DNA of 16,856 bases. Source: Chrysochromulina parva. Lineage: Eukaryota > Haptophyta > Prymnesiales > Chrysochromulinaceae. Positions 15,365 to 16,856 of the stretch are shown piece by piece. The notes beneath the pieces were generated by a model, which saw only the letters and a program-made list of their open reading frames with translations, was not told where the DNA came from and searched no databases. Position numbers and translations under genes: made by a program. The stretch covers positions 1 to 16,856 of the forward strand of contig PJAB01001146.1 of assembly GCA_002887195.1 (NCBI GenBank), given 5' to 3'. Positions within the stretch are counted from its first letter, which is position 1, and each line of letters begins with the position of its first letter.

Positions 15365-16856
15365 TCACCACGAGCCAATCTTGCGCTTGCCGAGCGCCTT
15401 GGCCGAGAGCACTCTGGGGGCCTCTGGCACGGGGGGCGCCGCCGCGGCCGACGGCGGCAGGCCCGGCGGTGGCAGCTGCATGAGCGTTGGCGGCTGCAAC
15501 GGCTGCATCGGCGGCTGCGGTGGTTGAGGCAGCGGCGGCGTCCGCCCGCGCTCAGTCCCATCTGGCAGAAGCGGTGATGCGGCAGACGTTTGCGTCGTGT
15601 CCGAGTTGAGTCGCTGAACGCTCACGACAGCGCTCACGACTGCAGCGGGGGCGGCGGCAGTGTGCTCTACAGAGAGCGGCGGCGGCGGCTGCGGCGCGAC
15701 CGAAGCCGGAGCGGGCTGCGTCTTCGGTGCCGCGCCATCGGCCAGGTGGCGCGGGGGCGCCGCGGCAGTGGCGGTGGGAGCGGCAGGCAGGTTGAGAGGT
15801 GATAGCAGCGGCGGCGCGTACGCGCGGAGATCGGCTCGGTGATCGGCCGGTGCGCTCGCTGCTCGCCTGGCGGCGGTTTGCGCGGCCTGTAAGCCTATCT
15901 GGAGCTCCGCCACTGTCGGACAGCTCATTGCCTCTGCTATCGCGCCCGCCATGGCCGCTTCGTCCAGTGTAGGAGCAAGCGGCGTGCGCGCAATCCTCGG
16001 CGTGGCTCCAAGCGTCACCGCACCGTCGCTCAACGGCGGCATGAACGCCGACAGGGCGGTGTGAACGCCGACAGGCTGCGGCATGAACGCCGACAGGGCG
16101 CTCCCGAAGGCGGCTGTACCGGCCGGTGCGAGCGGGCGCGCTAGCCCCGCAGCGGTTGCAAGTGAGAGAGTCGGCATCAGCGGCGGCCTCAGCAGCGGCG
16201 GCAGCTGCGGCGGAGGGTGGCCGTTGGCGGCAGCATCGGCGTTCACATGGTCGGCGTGCACACCATCGGCGTGCACACCATCGGCGTGCACACCATCGGC
16301 GTTCACACCATGGCCGTTGGCGGCGGCGGTGGCGGCGGCAGCATCGGCCGCGGCGTTGCGCGTGTCGCCATCGCCGGCCTCGGCGGTCCCGAAGCGCTTC
16401 TCCGCGGCCGCCTGGATCGCCATGAAGATGTCTGGCGGTGAACGTGTCGTCGATGCGTGGTATAGCCGAAGGGCTTCGACTGTTGTGCGTGCGTCGTCGA
16501 GATCAGTCGTGAACCAGTCGGTAGACGGGCAGCGTCGGCCGCCGCTGCTGAGGGCGATGGCCGCCTCGGCCTCCGCCTCGCTCAGCTTCTCGAGCGCAAG
16601 GTCGAGCGGGGTGCAACCCATCAGGTCCTGCGCGTGCACGTTCGCATGCGCCTCCAGGAGGAGTAACACGCACGCGGCCCCATCCTTCGGACGGAGCGTG
16701 TGAGGGTAGCGTGAGCGTATGGCGACATGCAGGCATGCGTCGCCTGCTCGCCTTCCGAAGAAGTGGCCGTCCATGCTCCACCGGCTCGCCGCCTCGTACT
16801 CGATGCCCAGGTAGCTCGGGTTCGTGGCGCCGGTGCACTGCGGCAGCGCACGCCCG
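15365..16856 (-). CDS. Ankyrin-repeat protein with Ala/Pro-rich tail, 5' end outside the window
   Basis: The frame ends at TGA (15365-15367). The first in-window ATG is at 16774, but the same frame is open to the right edge, with coding-type codons reading ATNPSYLGIEYEAASRW just before that Met, so the gene probably starts beyond the window. Ankyrin signature: GDACLHVAIRSR, then ACVLLLLEAHANVHAQD and GCTPLDLALEK, i.e. one full repeat and parts of the neighbours, a protein-binding fold. The rest (about 350 residues) is Ala/Pro-rich and disordered. It contains an in-frame 15-bp repeat (16241-16315), SALSAFMP twice (nt 16039-16100), polyproline runs and a basic end GKRKIGSW. No catalytic domain is seen. 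The partner and location are unknown; it may be a scaffold or regulator. Confidence 0.75.
   Translation of the reverse strand, partial: GRALPQCTGATNPSYLGIEYEAASRWSMDGHFFGRRAGDACLHVAIRSRYPHTLRPKDGAACVLLLLEAHANVHAQDLMGCTPLDLALEKLSEAEAEAAIALSSGGRRCPSTDWFTTDLDDARTTVEALRLYHASTTRSPPDIFMAIQAAAEKRFGTAEAGDGDTRNAAADAAAATAAANGHGVNADGVHADGVHADGVHADHVNADAAANGHPPPQLPPLLRPPLMPTLSLATAAGLARPLAPAGTAAFGSALSAFMPQPVGVHTALSAFMPPLSDGAVTLGATPRIARTPLAPTLDEAAMAGAIAEAMSCPTVAELQIGLQAAQTAARRAASAPADHRADLRAYAPPLLSPLNLPAAPTATAAAPPRHLADGAAPKTQPAPASVAPQPPPPLSVEHTAAAPAAVVSAVVSVQRLNSDTTQTSAASPLLPDGTERGRTPPLPQPPQPPMQPLQPPTLMQLPPPGLPPSAAAAPPVPEAPRVLSAKALGKRKIGSW
16241..16315 (-). repeat. In-frame 15-bp minisatellite
   Basis: Five 15-bp units (plus-strand consensus GTGCACACCATCGGC; the central three are identical) encode repeats of GVHAD on the minus strand inside the ankyrin protein's disordered tail. 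Because 15 is a multiple of 3, gain or loss of units keeps the frame. Confidence 0.85.

Noticed and set aside
15048..15527. Plus-strand 159-codon frame overlapping the ankyrin gene end
   Set aside because: Its second half is antisense to the Pro-rich tail of the ankyrin protein and its first half holds hairpins; no coding signature.

Overview
The window looks like nuclear DNA from a GC-rich, unicellular photosynthetic eukaryote (an alga or close protist). Reasons: very long open frames with strong G/C third-position preference and no visible introns, kilobase-scale spacers with simple repeats, an extensin-like Ser-Pro domain on a secreted receptor, and a surface protein joining FG-GAP repeats, ephrin-receptor-like Cys repeats and a TRP-like membrane region, an architecture I associate with algae and oomycete-type protists. 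I cannot choose safely between a green alga, a haptophyte and a stramenopile. Nothing here looks bacterial in organisation (no operons, no ribosome binding sites).

Layout. 1-114: N-terminus of a minus-strand gene running off the left edge. 115-555: spacer with a 39-bp-arm inverted repeat (257-342) and a broken second copy (418-504). 556-1800 (+): a putative luminal glycosyltransferase-like protein with six N-glycosylation sequons. 1801-2150: convergent 3' spacer with a strong stem-loop. 2151-5831 (-): a 1226-residue fusion of a class V PLP enzyme (cysteine-desulfurase-like) with a TtcA-like PP-loop sulfurtransferase, ending in a Lys/Gly-rich tail and a hydrophobic C-terminus. 5832-6697: divergent promoter region with a 12-bp tandem repeat, a G-quadruplex-type tract, TTGAC boxes and a TATA box. 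6698-14533 (+): a giant surface receptor of about 2611 residues (hydrophobic signal, Ser-Pro stalk, 14 FG-GAP/VCBS repeats, Cys-rich GCC2/GCC3-type repeats, multi-pass membrane core, cytoplasmic coiled coil). 14534-15364: convergent spacer with a duplicated ~70-bp unit and hairpins. 15365-16856 (-): a 5'-truncated ankyrin-repeat protein with a long Ala/Pro-rich tail.

The genes do not form an obvious pathway. The most interesting protein is the desulfurase/PP-loop fusion, which puts a likely sulfur-mobilising enzyme and a likely sulfur-inserting enzyme in one chain. The most striking architecture is the receptor, whose 14 repeats would fit two seven-bladed beta-propellers. The desulfurase fusion and the receptor are transcribed head to head from one spacer and could share regulation.
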